This document shows, in pieces, positions 1 through 9,759 of a stretch of 49,912 nt of DNA. The stretch comes from Catellatospora paridis. Lineage in GTDB: Bacteria > Actinomycetota > Actinomycetes > Mycobacteriales > Micromonosporaceae. The translations under genes were made by a program, and so were the position numbers. The DNA lies in NCBI RefSeq assembly GCF_009720365.1, contig NZ_ML769326.1, forward strand, positions 26,024 to 75,935. The letters are read 5' to 3'. The notes beneath the pieces were generated by a model. The model was not told where the DNA came from and ran no database searches. It was given only the letters and a program-made list of their open reading frames with translations. Positions within the stretch are counted from its first letter, which is position 1. Every line of letters begins with the position of its first letter.

Positions 1-51
1 CGGGGCTTTACCGTTCTTCCACCCTTCATGTTGGTGCTTTGGTTGGTGTGA

Positions 52-78
52 GGGGTGGGGCGGCGGCGCGCCCCCACC
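52..78 (-). terminator. Hairpin downstream of the GerMN lipoprotein gene
   Basis: A G-rich arm at 52-62 and a C-rich arm at 69-78 can pair with one bulged base across a short GC loop. It begins six bases after the stop codon of the minus-strand gene at 84-992, so it probably ends that transcript. There is no clear U-run, which is common for actinobacterial terminators. Confidence 0.45.
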
Positions 79-83
79 GCCGT

Positions 84-992
84 TCACTTCACGGTGACGG
101 TGTGGTTGTCGATGAACATCTTCGTGCCGTCGTTCTCCGAGATGTCGAAGACCTCGATCACGTATGTGCCGGTGGGCAGCGACAACCGCAGCTTCGCCTC
201 GCCCTGGGCCGGCCCGCCCGCGTCCAGGGTGAGGAAACCCTCGCGGACCACCGTGGCCCCCCGCCTGACCTCGTAGTTCATGGTGGCCTCGAAGACCATG
301 CCCGCGACGTGCAGGGTGAAGTCCTTGGGCACCGTCGCGCCCTCCTGCGGGTCGATGAGCCACACCGCCAGCAGCGTGTCCACCGCCGGGGCGCGGCGCA
401 GCGGGTCCTTCGTGCCGACGTGGCCCCACAGTTCGTCGACGGGCTTGCCGTCGAGATGGATGCGCACCTTCGGCTTGCCGCTGACCGCGGTCGCGGTCCA
501 CACCAGCTGCTGCACCGCCTGATGGGCGGCGAAGGAACCGGCGTCGCCGTTGATCCGCGCCCCGGCCAGGTCGACGGTGACGGTGTCGCCGGCGACGGTC
601 ACCCCGCGCACCCGGGCGCTGGCGGGCCACATGCTGGAGTAGTCGGGGTCGTACGCGGTGCGGCCGTCGAGCATCTCGGCGACCGCCGCCTTCACCTTCG
701 CGGCGGCCGAGCCGTCGCCGGTGGACAGCCGGTGGAACTCGCGGACCAGCTTCGGCTCGCCGCGGTCGTTGGCCAGGTAGTAGACGGCCAGCGCCCCGGC
801 GGCGTTCGCGGGCGGGGCGGGTTCGGTGGTGGAGCCCGGCGCGCTGGGCGAGGGTGCGGTGGTGCCCGGCGCGGCCGAGGCCGACGGCGCCGCTGACCCC
901 GTGGGGTCCGGTGAGGGCGTGGTGGGGGTGCACGCGGCCGACAGCGCGACGAGCGCCACCGGCAGCAGCACGCGGAACCTCAGCGCAGACAT
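84..992 (-). CDS. GerMN/Gmad2 domain lipoprotein
   Basis: A 302-residue exported protein. The N-terminus has two arginines, a hydrophobic stretch and a cysteine at about residue 21 (context LSAAC, a slightly imperfect lipobox), then a Ser/Pro/Ala/Thr-rich linker to about residue 62. Residues about 65-190 look like a GerMN domain, and about 205-302 like the Ig-like Gmad2 domain (ends in IDNHTVTV). Proteins with this pairing are envelope lipoproteins named after spore germination protein GerM; their biochemical role is not established. The ATG has GAGG only one base upstream, an awkward spacing. A GTG at codon 8 has GAGG six bases upstream, but starting there would remove the positive charges of the signal peptide, so I keep the ATG. 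It is the last gene after the rib operon, separated from it by a perfect palindrome. Confidence 0.75.
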   Translation of the reverse strand: MSALRFRVLLPVALVALSAACTPTTPSPDPTGSAAPSASAAPGTTAPSPSAPGSTTEPAPPANAAGALAVYYLANDRGEPKLVREFHRLSTGDGSAAAKVKAAVAEMLDGRTAYDPDYSSMWPASARVRGVTVAGDTVTVDLAGARINGDAGSFAAHQAVQQLVWTATAVSGKPKVRIHLDGKPVDELWGHVGTKDPLRRAPAVDTLLAVWLIDPQEGATVPKDFTLHVAGMVFEATMNYEVRRGATVVREGFLTLDAGGPAQGEAKLRLSLPTGTYVIEVFDISENDGTKMFIDNHTVTVK

Positions 993-1044
993 ACCTCAAG
1001 GTGTACGTCCACTCGCGGAAGGTCGCCACCCGCCGTTCAGGCCG

Positions 1045-1094
1045 AAGGAAGGGCACCTTCTTAACGGACGTCCGTTAAGAAGGTGCCCTTCCTT
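1045..1094. repeat. Perfect 50-bp palindrome (25-bp arms, no loop)
   Basis: The left arm 1045-1069 (AAGGAAGGGCACCTTC, then TTAACGGAC) is the exact reverse complement of the right arm 1070-1094. It fills the space between the ribH stop and the start of the GerMN lipoprotein gene. A second, diverged copy lies at 18426-18472 and shares the GAAGGGCACCTTC core and the AACGG inner end. No U-run follows on either strand. It could act as a transcription terminator or mRNA-end stabiliser, but two copies of the same sequence in 50 kb argue for a dispersed palindromic repeat family. Confidence 0.9.
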
Positions 1095-1102
1095 GCGGTA
1101 AG

Positions 1103-1576
1103 TCAGCGCTGCAGGGCGCGGAGGGTCACGGCGGCGTCGAGCGCGGCTACCACCGCGCCCCACCCTTTGTCCTCACTCGACTCCGGCAGCCCGGCGCGGT
1201 CACGAGCCTGCTCGACGGTGTCCACCGTCAGCACGCCGTGCGCGACCGGGGTGGACTCGTCCAGCGCGATGCGGGTCAGGCCCTCGGTCACCGAGGAGCT
1301 GACGTACTCGAAGTGGGCGGTCTCGCCGCGGATCACCACGCCGAGGGCCACCACCGCGTCGTGCCGGCGGGCCAGGGCCTGCGCGACCACGGGCAGCTCG
1401 ACCGAGCCCGCCACGTGGGCGACCTGCACGTCGGCCACGCCGCACGCCTTGGCCGCGGCCTGCGCCCGGTCGAGCATCTGCTCGACGAGGTCGGCGTGCC
1501 AGCGGGTGGCGACGATGCCGAGGCTGAGCCCGGTCGCGTCCACGGTCGACAGTTCGGGGGCGCCGTGACCGGCCAT
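1103..1576 (-). CDS. ribH: 6,7-dimethyl-8-ribityllumazine synthase
   Basis: 157 residues, the usual length. The enzyme condenses 5-amino-6-ribitylamino-uracil with 3,4-dihydroxy-2-butanone 4-phosphate in the penultimate step of riboflavin synthesis and normally forms 60-meric or pentameric shells in the cytoplasm. Family landmarks visible are the N-terminal strand LSLGIVATRWH, the AHVAGSVELPVVAQ segment, the ALGVVIRGETAHFEYV segment that contacts substrate, and PVAHGVLTVDTVEQA near the C-terminus. The ATG start shares one base with the ribBA stop (TGATG arrangement), so the two genes are probably translationally coupled. Last biosynthetic gene of ribD-ribE-ribBA-ribH. Confidence 0.96.
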   Translation of the reverse strand: MAGHGAPELSTVDATGLSLGIVATRWHADLVEQMLDRAQAAAKACGVADVQVAHVAGSVELPVVAQALARRHDAVVALGVVIRGETAHFEYVSSSVTEGLTRIALDESTPVAHGVLTVDTVEQARDRAGLPESSEDKGWGAVVAALDAAVTLRALQR

Positions 1577-2814
1577 CAGCTCAGCCCTTCCAGGTCGTCC
1601 AGGCCGGACAGATCCAGGTCATGGCCCATCCGGTCGCGCTTGGTACGCAGGTAGCGCAGGTTCTCCGGGTGCGGGCGGATCGGCAGCGCCTCGCGGCCGG
1701 TCACCTTCAGCCCGTACCCGTCCAGCCCGGCGCGCTTGGCCGGGTTGTTGGTGAGCAGGCGCATGGTGCGCACGCCCAGGTCGTAGAGGATCTGCGCGCC
1801 GGTGCCGTAGTCGCGCGCGTCGGCGGGCAGGCCCAGGTCGAGGTTGGCGTCGACGGTGTCGCGGCCGGCGTCCTGCAGCTGGTAGGCCTGCAGCTTGTGC
1901 AGCAGGCCGATGCCGCGGCCCTCGTGCCCGCGCACGTAGAGCACCACGCCGCGGCCCTCCTCGGCCACCTTGCGCAGCGCCGCCTGCAGCTGCGGGCCGC
2001 AGTCGCAGCGCACCGAGCCGAACACGTCGCCGGTCAGGCACTCGGAGTGCACCCGGACCAGCACGTCCTGGCCGTCGCCGACCTCGCCGTAGACGAGCGC
2101 CACGTGCTCGGCGTTGTCGTGCGTGGCGTGATAGCCGACGGCGGTGAACTCGCCGTACTCGGTGGGCAGGCGGGCCTCGACGACCCGGCTGACCAGCTGC
2201 TCGGTGCGGCGGCGGTAGGCGATGAGGTCGGCGATGCTGATCAGCACCAGCTCGTGTTCCTCAGCGAAGCGCTGCAGGTCGGGCAGGCGCATCATGGTGC
2301 CGTCGTCGTTGACCATCTCGCACATCGCGGCGGCCGGGTGCAGGCCCGCCAGCTGGGCGAGGTCGACGCCGGACTCGGTGTGCCCGGGGCGGCGCAGCAC
2401 GCCGCCGGTCTTGGCGCGCAGCGGCACCACGTGGCCCGGCCGGGCCAGGTCGGTGGGCTTGGTGGCCGCCTCGCCGAGCAGGCGCAGGGTGCGCGCGCGG
2501 TCCGCGGCGGAGATGCCGGTGGACACGCCCTCGCGGGCGTCGACGGTCACGCAGTACGCGGTGCCGCGCCTGTCCTGGTTGGTGTAGTACATCGGCGGCA
2601 GTTCGAGGCGGTCCGCCTCCTCCTCGGTGATCGCCACGCAGATGTAGCCCGAGGTGTAGCGCACGGTGAAGGCGACCAGCTCCGGCGTCGCGAGCTCGGC
2701 GGCGAAGATCAGATCGCCCTCGTTCTCACGGTCCTCGTCGTCGACCACGATGACCGGTTTGCCCGCCTTGATCGCCGCAATCGCGTCTTCGATCGTATTG
2801 AGTCCCATGTTCAC
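1576..2814 (-). CDS. ribBA: Bifunctional DHBP synthase / GTP cyclohydrolase II
   Basis: 412 residues. The N-terminal half (about 1-205) is 3,4-dihydroxy-2-butanone 4-phosphate synthase, with [18 protein letters not shown] and GHVVPLRA near the substrate site. The C-terminal half is GTP cyclohydrolase II, with the zinc-type cysteines in [17 protein letters not shown] and the [10 protein letters not shown] motif. Both feed the two branches of riboflavin synthesis. The GTG start at 2814 overlaps the ribE stop as GTGA. An ATG two codons later (2808) is possible, but the overlap favours GTG. Third gene of the rib operon. Confidence 0.96.
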   Translation of the reverse strand: MNMGLNTIEDAIAAIKAGKPVIVVDDEDRENEGDLIFAAELATPELVAFTVRYTSGYICVAITEEEADRLELPPMYYTNQDRRGTAYCVTVDAREGVSTGISAADRARTLRLLGEAATKPTDLARPGHVVPLRAKTGGVLRRPGHTESGVDLAQLAGLHPAAAMCEMVNDDGTMMRLPDLQRFAEEHELVLISIADLIAYRRRTEQLVSRVVEARLPTEYGEFTAVGYHATHDNAEHVALVYGEVGDGQDVLVRVHSECLTGDVFGSVRCDCGPQLQAALRKVAEEGRGVVLYVRGHEGRGIGLLHKLQAYQLQDAGRDTVDANLDLGLPADARDYGTGAQILYDLGVRTMRLLTNNPAKRAGLDGYGLKVTGREALPIRPHPENLRYLRTKRDRMGHDLDLSGLDDLEGLS

Positions 2815-3413
2815 TTCGCTCCCCGCTGCGCTGCGACCAGCTTCTCGACGTACTTGGCGATCACATCGACCTCCAGGTTCACCAGCGCGCCGGGCTGCTT
2901 GCGGCCGAGCGTGGTGAGCTCCAGCGTGGTCGGGATCAGGCTCACCGTGAAGGACTCGTCGTCGACCGCGACCACGGTCAGCGAGATGCCGTCCACGGTG
3001 ATCGACCCCTTCTCCACGATGTACCGGGACATGCCCTCCGGGAGCAGGATCCGGACATCTTCCCAGCCGCCGCCGGGCTTCTTCGAGGCGATCGTGCCCA
3101 CGCCGTCCACGTGGCCCTGCACGATGTGCCCGCCCAGGCGGGTGGCCGCGGTGACCGCGCGCTCCAGGTTCACCCGCTCGCCCGGGGCGATGGAACCGAG
3201 CGAGCTGCGGTCGAACGTCTCCTTCATGACCTCGGTCTCGAAGGTGTCGCCCGCGGTGGAGATGACGGTCAGGCAGACGCCGTTGACCGAGATCGAGTCC
3301 CCGTGCTTGGCGTCGGAGACGACCAGCGGGCCGCGTACGGTGACCGTGGCCCCGTCGCCCTCCCAGGCCAGGCTCACGACCTCGCCGAGCTCTTCCACGA
3401 TGCCGGTGAACAC
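2811..3413 (-). CDS. ribE: Riboflavin synthase alpha chain
   Basis: 200 residues, made of two lumazine-binding repeats. The first begins at the family-typical N-terminus [M][12 protein letters not shown], and the second around residue 98 with [15 protein letters not shown]. The enzyme dismutates two molecules of 6,7-dimethyl-8-ribityllumazine to riboflavin. The start is a GTG preceded by GAGGAGG at good spacing. It lies 40 bases after ribD and overlaps ribBA by four bases. Confidence 0.95.
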   Translation of the reverse strand: MFTGIVEELGEVVSLAWEGDGATVTVRGPLVVSDAKHGDSISVNGVCLTVISTAGDTFETEVMKETFDRSSLGSIAPGERVNLERAVTAATRLGGHIVQGHVDGVGTIASKKPGGGWEDVRILLPEGMSRYIVEKGSITVDGISLTVVAVDDESFTVSLIPTTLELTTLGRKQPGALVNLEVDVIAKYVEKLVAAQRGAK

Positions 3414-3453
3414 TCGTTCCTCCTCGCGTGCCGGCGACTGGCGTCCGGCCGTG

Positions 3454-4542
3454 TCACAAAGTGCCGCTGTCCGCGCTCACGCGCGGACGGGCGGTCAGGC
3501 GCAGATCCGGCCCGACACGGTCAACATCTAGCACCTCGAGGTCGATGGCGTCCGTGATGGTCGTCACGCCGGCGCCGACGAGCGCGGCCGGGCCGTCGCC
3601 GAGCAGCTTCGGCGCCACGTACGAGATGATCAGGTCGACGAGGCCCGCGGCCAGGAAAGCTCCGGCCAGCCGGGGGCCGCCCTCGAGCAGCACGCTGCGG
3701 ATGCCGCGGTGGTGCAATTCACTGAGCACCGCGCGCAGGTCCACCCGGCCCTCGTCGTCCCCGCCGAGCAGCGCGGTGGTGGCGATCAGGGTCGGCGCGG
3801 CGCCGTCGCGCACCCGGGCGCCGGTGGGCGTACGCCCCTCCGAGTCGATCACCACGCGCAGCGGCTGCCGGATGGCCAGGCTGCCGGTGCGCAGGTCACG
3901 GGTGGTCAGCCGGGGGTCGTCGGCGAGCACGGTGCCGACCCCGACCATGATCGCGTCGACGGTGCCGCGCAGCCGGTGCACGTCCATGCGGGCCGCCTCG
4001 GAGGTGATCCACATGCTGGTGCCGTCGGCCGCCGCGGAACGCCCGTCGAGCGTGGACGCGGTCTTCCAGATCACGTAGGGCCGTCCCCGGCGCACCGAGG
4101 TGAGCCAGGCGATGTTGCCGTCCTCCGCCTCGGCGGTGCGCACCCCGGTCAGCACCTCGACGCCGGCGTCGCGCAGGGTCGACTCGCCGCCCGCGGCCAG
4201 CGGGTTGGGGTCGTCCACGGCGATCACGACGCGGGACACGCCCGCGCGGATCAGCGCCTGGACACAGGGGCCGGTGCGCCCGGTGTGGTTGCACGGCTCC
4301 AGGGTGACCACGGCGGTGCCTCCGCGGGCCTTCTCACCCGCCTGGGCCAGCGCCACGATCTCGGCGTGCGGGCCGCCCGCGTACGCGTGGAAGCCCTCGC
4401 CGACGACGTGTCCGGCGGAGTCCAGCAGCACGCAGCCGACGACCGGGTTCGGGCTGGTGGTGCCCAGGCCGCGCGCGGCGAGCTCGATCGCCCGGGCCAT
4501 CGCCTTGTCCTCGGCCGGGCTGACCGTGGGTAACTGCCCCAT
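3454..4542 (-). CDS. ribD: Bifunctional pyrimidine deaminase / reductase
   Basis: 362 residues. The N-terminal deaminase domain (about 10-145) has the zinc site HAEIVAL and EPCNHTGRTGPC. The C-terminal reductase domain (about 155-350) has MVGVGTVLADDPRLTTR and EGGPRLAGAFL, typical of the HTP reductase family. It performs steps two and three of riboflavin synthesis. The ATG is preceded by GGGAGG nine bases upstream. First gene of the rib operon. The 116-base gap in front of it shows no FMN-riboswitch core that I can recognise. Confidence 0.95.
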   Translation of the reverse strand: MGQLPTVSPAEDKAMARAIELAARGLGTTSPNPVVGCVLLDSAGHVVGEGFHAYAGGPHAEIVALAQAGEKARGGTAVVTLEPCNHTGRTGPCVQALIRAGVSRVVIAVDDPNPLAAGGESTLRDAGVEVLTGVRTAEAEDGNIAWLTSVRRGRPYVIWKTASTLDGRSAAADGTSMWITSEAARMDVHRLRGTVDAIMVGVGTVLADDPRLTTRDLRTGSLAIRQPLRVVIDSEGRTPTGARVRDGAAPTLIATTALLGGDDEGRVDLRAVLSELHHRGIRSVLLEGGPRLAGAFLAAGLVDLIISYVAPKLLGDGPAALVGAGVTTITDAIDLEVLDVDRVGPDLRLTARPRVSADSGTL

Positions 4543-4658
4543 CCGCTCAAACCTCCCTGCGTGTCATGCTCGGCCGGTGCCGTCCTCCGCCTCGTTGCGG
4601 GATGACACCGAGCGGCCGCTCCAGCAGGCGACGTGTGCCTGACCGGCACGCCAGTGTG

Positions 4659-5744
4659 TCACGCGTGCGGGCCGGTTTCGGCGGCGGTGTCGCTCTCTGT
4701 GACGCGCTGCTGCGGCAGCACCGGCGGGGGCTCCTCGGCGGGTCGCCGGCGGGGCAGCGGTCCGGCCGGATCCGGGGGCGCGGGCGGGCGGTCCGAGCGC
4801 TGGTCCAGGGCGACGTAGTTGCCCTTGTTCTTCTTCGCCGCCGCCTTCATCTCGGACGCGACCGCGACGACCTCGCCGGGGTGGCCGAAGACACGGCTGG
4901 TGGACAGGGCCACCCCGATGGACAGGGTGACCAGGTTGACCTCGAAGACGACGCCGCGCCGGTCGACCACCTCGAGGTAGCCGCGGGCCGAGTCGATCGG
5001 GTCGTACAGCGCGTCGGAGGCCCGCTGGAAGTCGTAGATCGCGTAGCTGGTGATCTCCTGCACCTGGGAGGGGTGGCAGACCACCACGAAGTCGTCTCCG
5101 CCGACGTGGCCCAGGAAGGCGGGCGGCAGGCCCACCGACACCGTGGCGCGCCGCATCGACCGGGCCAGCGCGCTGATGAACTGGTCGCCGCGGCCGAAGC
5201 CGTACACGTCGTTGACGCTCTTGAACCGGTCGATGTCGACGTAGCAGACGGCGTAGTCGTCGCCCGTCTTCAGCCGGTCGGCGATCTCGCGCAGGATGCG
5301 GGTGTTGCCCGCCAGCCCGGTCAGCGGGGAGACCTCCCGCGCCTCCTGGTTGCGCCGCAGCGTGGCGCGCACCCGCGCGATCAGCTCCGAGGTGTCGAAC
5401 GGCTTGACGATGTAGTCGTCCGCGCCCGCGGCCAGCCCGGCCACCTTGTCGGAGGTGAGCGCCTTGGCGGTGAGCACGATGATGGGCAGCGCGGTGACCA
5501 TCGGGTCGGCGCGCAGCCGCCGGGTCAGCTCCAGGCCGTCCATTTCGGGCATCATCAGGTCGACCAGGGCCAGATCGGGACGGCGGTGCTCCAGCAGTGC
5601 CAGCGCCTCCGGACCGCTGTGCGCGCTCATCACGTCGAACCCGTGCAGGCGCAGGTTGACCTCGACCACGCGCACGATGTCCGGGTCGTCGTCGACGACC
5701 AGGATCAATTCGGCCTGGCCGGCTGCCTGCGGCTCGATGGTCAA
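4659..5744 (-). CDS. Response regulator with GGDEF domain
   Basis: 361 residues. A receiver domain (about 12-130) has the acidic pocket DDD (18-20), a probable phospho-acceptor Asp62 in [13 protein letters not shown] and Lys114 in IVKPF. A GGDEF domain (about 138-320) starts at SPLTGL and has [10 protein letters not shown] and the signature as GGDDF (215-219), where GGDEF/GGEEF is usual. The tail is proline-rich and probably disordered. The family makes cyclic di-GMP; whether the GGDDF variant is active cannot be told from sequence. The start appears to be a rare TTG at 5744, overlapping the rpe stop as TTGA, with no better codon nearby. No partner kinase is adjacent. BldD, a c-di-GMP receptor, is encoded 21 kb away. 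Confidence 0.85.
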   Translation of the reverse strand: MTIEPQAAGQAELILVVDDDPDIVRVVEVNLRLHGFDVMSAHSGPEALALLEHRRPDLALVDLMMPEMDGLELTRRLRADPMVTALPIIVLTAKALTSDKVAGLAAGADDYIVKPFDTSELIARVRATLRRNQEAREVSPLTGLAGNTRILREIADRLKTGDDYAVCYVDIDRFKSVNDVYGFGRGDQFISALARSMRRATVSVGLPPAFLGHVGGDDFVVVCHPSQVQEITSYAIYDFQRASDALYDPIDSARGYLEVVDRRGVVFEVNLVTLSIGVALSTSRVFGHPGEVVAVASEMKAAAKKNKGNYVALDQRSDRPPAPPDPAGPLPRRRPAEEPPPVLPQQRVTESDTAAETGPHA

Positions 5745-6448
5745 ACTGTCCTGCCCCCACTGTCCGATGTGGTCTGACGAACGCGGGCCGCCTCCGCCAG
5801 AGCACGCAGTTTACGACAGGCCTGCGCCGGATCGTCGGCTCCGTACACCGCTGTTCCCGCGACGAACGCGTCGGCGCCCGCCATCGCCGCGGCCTCGATG
5901 GTGTCGGCCGCGATGCCGCCGTCGACCTCGATGCGGATGTCCAGGTGGCCCGCGTTCACGTGCCGCCGCGCGGTGCGCACCTTGTCCAGCATCTCGGGCA
6001 TGAAGGCCTGGCCGCCGAAGCCCGCCTTGATGGTCATCACCAGGATCGTGTCGAAGTGCGGCAGCAGTTCCAGGTACGGCTCGATCGGGGTGTCGCGGTC
6101 CACCGCGAGCCCCGCGCGGGTCCCGGCCGCGCGCAGGTCCTTGGCCAGCGCCACCGGATCGTCGCAGGCCTCCGCGTGGAACGTCACGTTGTACGCGCCG
6201 AGCTGCGCGTACGCCGGGGCCCAGCGTTTCGGGTCCTCGATCATCAGGTGGCAGTCGAAGGGGATGCCGGTGGCCTGCCGCAGGCTCGCCACCACGGGCG
6301 CACCGATGGTCAGGTTCGGCACGAAGTGGTTGTCCATCACGTCGACGTGCAACCAGTCCGCCGCGCCCTCGACCGCGTGCGCCTCGTCGGCGAGCCGCGA
6401 AAAGTCGGCGGCGAGGATGCTGGGGGCGATGATGATGTCGGGCGTCAC
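5741..6448 (-). CDS. rpe: Ribulose-phosphate 3-epimerase
   Basis: 235 residues, a TIM-barrel enzyme of the pentose phosphate pathway interconverting ribulose 5-phosphate and xylulose 5-phosphate. Family motifs are [13 protein letters not shown] at the N-terminus, [18 protein letters not shown] with metal ligands, [21 protein letters not shown], and EVDGGI near the C-terminus. GTG start. The stop overlaps the following REC-GGDEF gene, so the two are probably co-expressed. About 139 bases separate it from rsmB. Confidence 0.95.
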   Translation of the reverse strand: MTPDIIIAPSILAADFSRLADEAHAVEGAADWLHVDVMDNHFVPNLTIGAPVVASLRQATGIPFDCHLMIEDPKRWAPAYAQLGAYNVTFHAEACDDPVALAKDLRAAGTRAGLAVDRDTPIEPYLELLPHFDTILVMTIKAGFGGQAFMPEMLDKVRTARRHVNAGHLDIRIEVDGGIAADTIEAAAMAGADAFVAGTAVYGADDPAQACRKLRALAEAARVRQTTSDSGGRTV

Positions 6449-6587
6449 ACGATCAGCTTACGGAGCGTGAACCGGTGTGCGCCTGCCCGTCCCCCTCCCG
6501 CCGTCACACGGCAGGAGGGGTGATCCGGGTCGTTCAGCCCTTGCGGCGCACCGTGCCGACGGCCACGGCCGCCGCAGTGCGGTGGCC

Positions 6588-8045
6588 TCAGGCGTTGCGG
6601 CGCAGCAGGGCCAGGAACATGGCGTCGGTGCCGTGGCGGTGCGGCCACAGCTGCACGGTGGGCCCGTCGCCGAGGCCGGGCATGCCGGCCGGCAGCGACG
6701 CGCGGGCGTCGACGAACTCGACGTCCAGTCCGGAACGGCGCACCGCCTCGGTCACGCTGACCTGCGTCTCCACCAGGTGCGGGGAGCAGGTCACGTAGGC
6801 CACCAGCCCGCCGGGGCGCACCGCCCGCAGCGCGGCGGTGATCAGCTCCCGCTGCAGCTTGGTCAGCGGCGGGAGGTCGGAGGGCTGCCGCCGCCAGCGC
6901 GACTCCGGCCGCCGCCGCAGCGAGCCCAGGCCCGTGCACGGCGCGTCCACCAGCACCCGGTCGAAACCGCCCGCGGGCAGGTCCCGGTCCGCGCCGACGC
7001 TGCGACCGTCGGTGCAGACGACGGTCGCGGGCAGGCCGCGCACCGCGTTGGCGACCATCTTCGCCCGGTGCTCGGTGACCTCGACGGCGGTCAGGTGCGC
7101 GCCGCGCTGGGCGGCCAACGCGGCCAGCAGGCCCGCCTTGCCGCCGGGACCGGCGCACAGGTCGAGCCAGCGCTCGTCCTGACCCTCGATCGGGGCGTCG
7201 ATCAGCGCGCTGGCCACCAGCTGGCTGCCCTCGTCCTGTACATGCGCCCGGCCGGTCTTGATCTCGACGAGGTCGCCCGGCGAGCCGCCGCCGAGGTAGA
7301 CGGCGTACGGCGAGAACGCGCCGGGCTGCCCGCCGACGGCGTCGGCCAGGTCGATCGCGTCGGCGCGGCCGGGCCGCGCGCACAGGTGCACCTCGGGCCG
7401 GTCGTTGTCCGCGCCGAGCAGCTGGGCGGTCTCGGCGAGATCGCCGCCGAGGGCCTCCCGGAACGCCCGTACGATCCACTCCGGATGGTTCTCGGTGACC
7501 GCGAGGTGGCCGACGGGATCGTCCTGCTCCGACGGCGCCACCTGGGCCAGCCAGGCGTCCAGGTCGCGCTCGGCGATCCGGCGCATGACCGCGTTGGCGA
7601 AGCCGGCCGCGCCGGGCGCGACCGAGTGCACCAGGTCGACCGTGGAGGCGACGGCGGCGTGCGAGGGCACCCGGGTGTGCAGCACCTGGTACGCCCCCAG
7701 GCGCAGAGCGTCGCGGGCCGGCGGGTCGATGCGCGAGATGTCCCGGTCCGCCGCCGACGCGATGATCATGTCGAGGGTGCCCCGGGCGCGCAGCGTGCCG
7801 TAGGTCAGCTCGGTGGCGAACGCCGCGTCGCGGCCGACCAGGCCCGCCTCGCGCAGCAGCCCCGGCAGCACCAGGTTCGCGTACGCGTCGTCGCGGTGCA
7901 CCGCCAGCAGGGCCTGGTACGCCGCCATCCGGGCCGGGTCGTGGGCCGGGCGGCCGGCCCGTGGCCCGCGCCCGCCCCGGGCGTCGCGGTCGTGCTGGCG
8001 CGGCTTGGCCGCACCGGAGCTGCTGCCCCCGCGGAACGATGTCAC
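6588..8045 (-). CDS. rsmB: 16S rRNA (cytosine-C5) methyltransferase RsmB/Sun
   Basis: 485 residues. A NusB-like RNA-binding domain (about 38-170) precedes a Rossmann methyltransferase domain. The S-adenosylmethionine site reads [17 protein letters not shown]. The two family cysteines are in [15 protein letters not shown] and in [12 protein letters not shown]. In the family this enzyme makes m5C967 (E. coli numbering) of 16S rRNA. The GTG start overlaps the fmt stop (GTGA). The first 37 residues are Ser/Gly/Arg-rich and probably disordered. Confidence 0.94.
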   Translation of the reverse strand: MTSFRGGSSSGAAKPRQHDRDARGGRGPRAGRPAHDPARMAAYQALLAVHRDDAYANLVLPGLLREAGLVGRDAAFATELTYGTLRARGTLDMIIASAADRDISRIDPPARDALRLGAYQVLHTRVPSHAAVASTVDLVHSVAPGAAGFANAVMRRIAERDLDAWLAQVAPSEQDDPVGHLAVTENHPEWIVRAFREALGGDLAETAQLLGADNDRPEVHLCARPGRADAIDLADAVGGQPGAFSPYAVYLGGGSPGDLVEIKTGRAHVQDEGSQLVASALIDAPIEGQDERWLDLCAGPGGKAGLLAALAAQRGAHLTAVEVTEHRAKMVANAVRGLPATVVCTDGRSVGADRDLPAGGFDRVLVDAPCTGLGSLRRRPESRWRRQPSDLPPLTKLQRELITAALRAVRPGGLVAYVTCSPHLVETQVSVTEAVRRSGLDVEFVDARASLPAGMPGLGDGPTVQLWPHRHGTDAMFLALLRRNA

Positions 8046-8968
8046 GAAAAACTGTCCTCACCCTCGACACGGACCCCACGGGCCCAGTCCACCGCCGACA
8101 TGGGCTTCTTGCCCGCGGCACGTACCTCACCCAGCTCCACCGGGCTGGTGGCGGTGCCGACCAGCACCCGGCGCTTCTCGACGAGCAGATCGCCGGGCTT
8201 GAGCGCGGGACCGTCGGCCACCGGCAGCACCGGGCCGAGCTTGACCCGCTCGCCCCGGAACGTCGTCCACGCGCCGGGGCCCGGCGTGGTGGCGCGCACC
8301 CGCCGGTCGACGGCGAACGCCGGCTCGTCCCAGCGCACCTCGGCGTCCTCGACGGTGATCTTCGGGGCCAGGGTGACGCCGTCGGCGGGCTGCGCCACGG
8401 CGCGCGCCGCGCCCGCGCCGATCGCGTCGAGCACCGTCACCAGCAGCCCCGCGCCGTCCACGGCGAGCCGCTCCAGCAGGTCGCCGGAGGTGTCGCGGGG
8501 ACGGATCGTCTCGGTCAGCGTGCCGAACACCGGCCCGGTGTCCAGGCCCGCCTCCAGCTGGAACACCGACGCGCCGGTGAACTCGTCGCCGTGCCAGACC
8601 GAGTGCTGCACCGGGGCCGCGCCACGCCACGCGGGCAGCAGCGAGAAGTGCAGGTTCACCCAGCCATGCGCCGGGATGTCCAGGGCGACCTGGGGCACCA
8701 GCGCGCCGTACGCGACGACCGGCACGCAGTCGGGGGCCAGCTCGCGCAGCCGGTCCAGGAACTCGGGCTCACGGGGGCGGGCCGGGGTGAGCACCTCGAT
8801 GCCTCGCTCGTCGGCCCAGGCGGCCACGTGCGAGCGCACCATGCGCCGCCCGCGGCCCGAGGGCGCGTCGGGGCGGGTGACCACGGCCAGCAGCTCGTGG
8901 CCGGACTTGGCGACGGCGTCCAGGGAGGGCAGCGCCACCTCGGGCGTGCCGGCGAAGACCAGGCGCAC
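8042..8968 (-). CDS. fmt: Methionyl-tRNA formyltransferase
   Basis: 308 residues. It formylates initiator Met-tRNA using 10-formyltetrahydrofolate. The N-terminal Rossmann domain starts [16 protein letters not shown], the catalytic segment is [17 protein letters not shown], and the second family segment is DTGPVF. The C-terminal domain follows from about residue 205. The GTG start is three bases after the def stop, and a GGGAGG overlapping that stop serves as ribosome binding site. It pairs functionally with the neighbouring deformylase. Confidence 0.96.
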   Translation of the reverse strand: MRLVFAGTPEVALPSLDAVAKSGHELLAVVTRPDAPSGRGRRMVRSHVAAWADERGIEVLTPARPREPEFLDRLRELAPDCVPVVAYGALVPQVALDIPAHGWVNLHFSLLPAWRGAAPVQHSVWHGDEFTGASVFQLEAGLDTGPVFGTLTETIRPRDTSGDLLERLAVDGAGLLVTVLDAIGAGAARAVAQPADGVTLAPKITVEDAEVRWDEPAFAVDRRVRATTPGPGAWTTFRGERVKLGPVLPVADGPALKPGDLLVEKRRVLVGTATSPVELGEVRAAGKKPMSAVDWARGVRVEGEDSFS

Positions 8969-8971
8969 GGG

Positions 8972-9529
8972 CTACCTCCCCAGACCGAACGGGCTCGGCG
9001 CGGCGTGCGGCGAGACCTTCACCACGGTGCGGGTCGGGTCGTACCAGTCGGCGCGGCGGATGTCACGCAGCGCGGTCTTGCGCGAGGCCATGTCCAGCCG
9101 GTCGATGAAGATGACGCCGTCGAGGTGGTCGGTCTCGTGCTGGATGCACCGCGACATCAGCCCGGTGCCGACGATCTGCAGCGCGTCGCCGGACTCGTTG
9201 AAGCCCTTGGCGATGACGTTCTTGCGGCGCTTGGTGTCGTAGTACAGCCCCGGCACGGACAGGCAGCCCTCGTCGCCGTCCATCTCCTCCTCGTCGGGGA
9301 AGTGCAGCACCGGGTTGATCAGGTGGCCGACGACGTCGTCCACGTCGAAGCTGAACACCCGCAGCCCGACGCCGATCTGCGGCGCGGCCAGTCCCACGCC
9401 CCCGGCGTCGCGCATGGTCTCGGTCAGGTCGCGCACGAGCCCGCGCAGTTCCTTGTCGAAGGTGACCACCTCGTCGGCGGCGGTGCGCAGCACCGGATCA
9501 CCGAAGAGTCGGATGGGCTGGACGGTCAC
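8972..9529 (-). CDS. def: Peptide deformylase
   Basis: 185 residues. A metalloenzyme removing the N-formyl group from nascent proteins. All three family motifs are present: GVGLAAPQIG, EGCLSVPG and QHETDHLDG (metal ligands Cys and two His, catalytic Glu). The reading frame stays open far upstream to 10648, but that extension is antisense-like filler. The GTG at 9529 gives VTVQPIRLFGDPVLR, the usual N-terminus, and has GAGGAG nine bases upstream. A TAGACT box at 9573-9578 (minus strand) may be a -10 element in the 230-base gap after priA, though no good -35 is visible. Confidence 0.95.
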   Translation of the reverse strand: MTVQPIRLFGDPVLRTAADEVVTFDKELRGLVRDLTETMRDAGGVGLAAPQIGVGLRVFSFDVDDVVGHLINPVLHFPDEEEMDGDEGCLSVPGLYYDTKRRKNVIAKGFNESGDALQIVGTGLMSRCIQHETDHLDGVIFIDRLDMASRKTALRDIRRADWYDPTRTVVKVSPHAAPSPFGLGR

Positions 9530-9759
9530 AGGGGTCTTCTCCTCGGGAGTCGTACGAAGGGCAGTGCTGATCAGTCTACGGAGTGCCCCATGCCCGGCTG
9601 CACGATCGGTCGCGCGCCGAGGGCTTTGTCCTGTTCTCGACGCCGATGCCGCCCGGCCGCCCGGCATGATCGCCGTTCCGTGTAAGGAAGTGCGGCCCAC
9701 CGCAGCAAAGTGACACGAAACGACGATCTTCACGGTCTCGGTGGCGGGTGCGCGGGCCG

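Noticed and set aside
4543..4658. Possible FMN riboswitch before ribD
   Set aside because: None of the conserved RFN segments are visible on the minus strand, so I do not call one.
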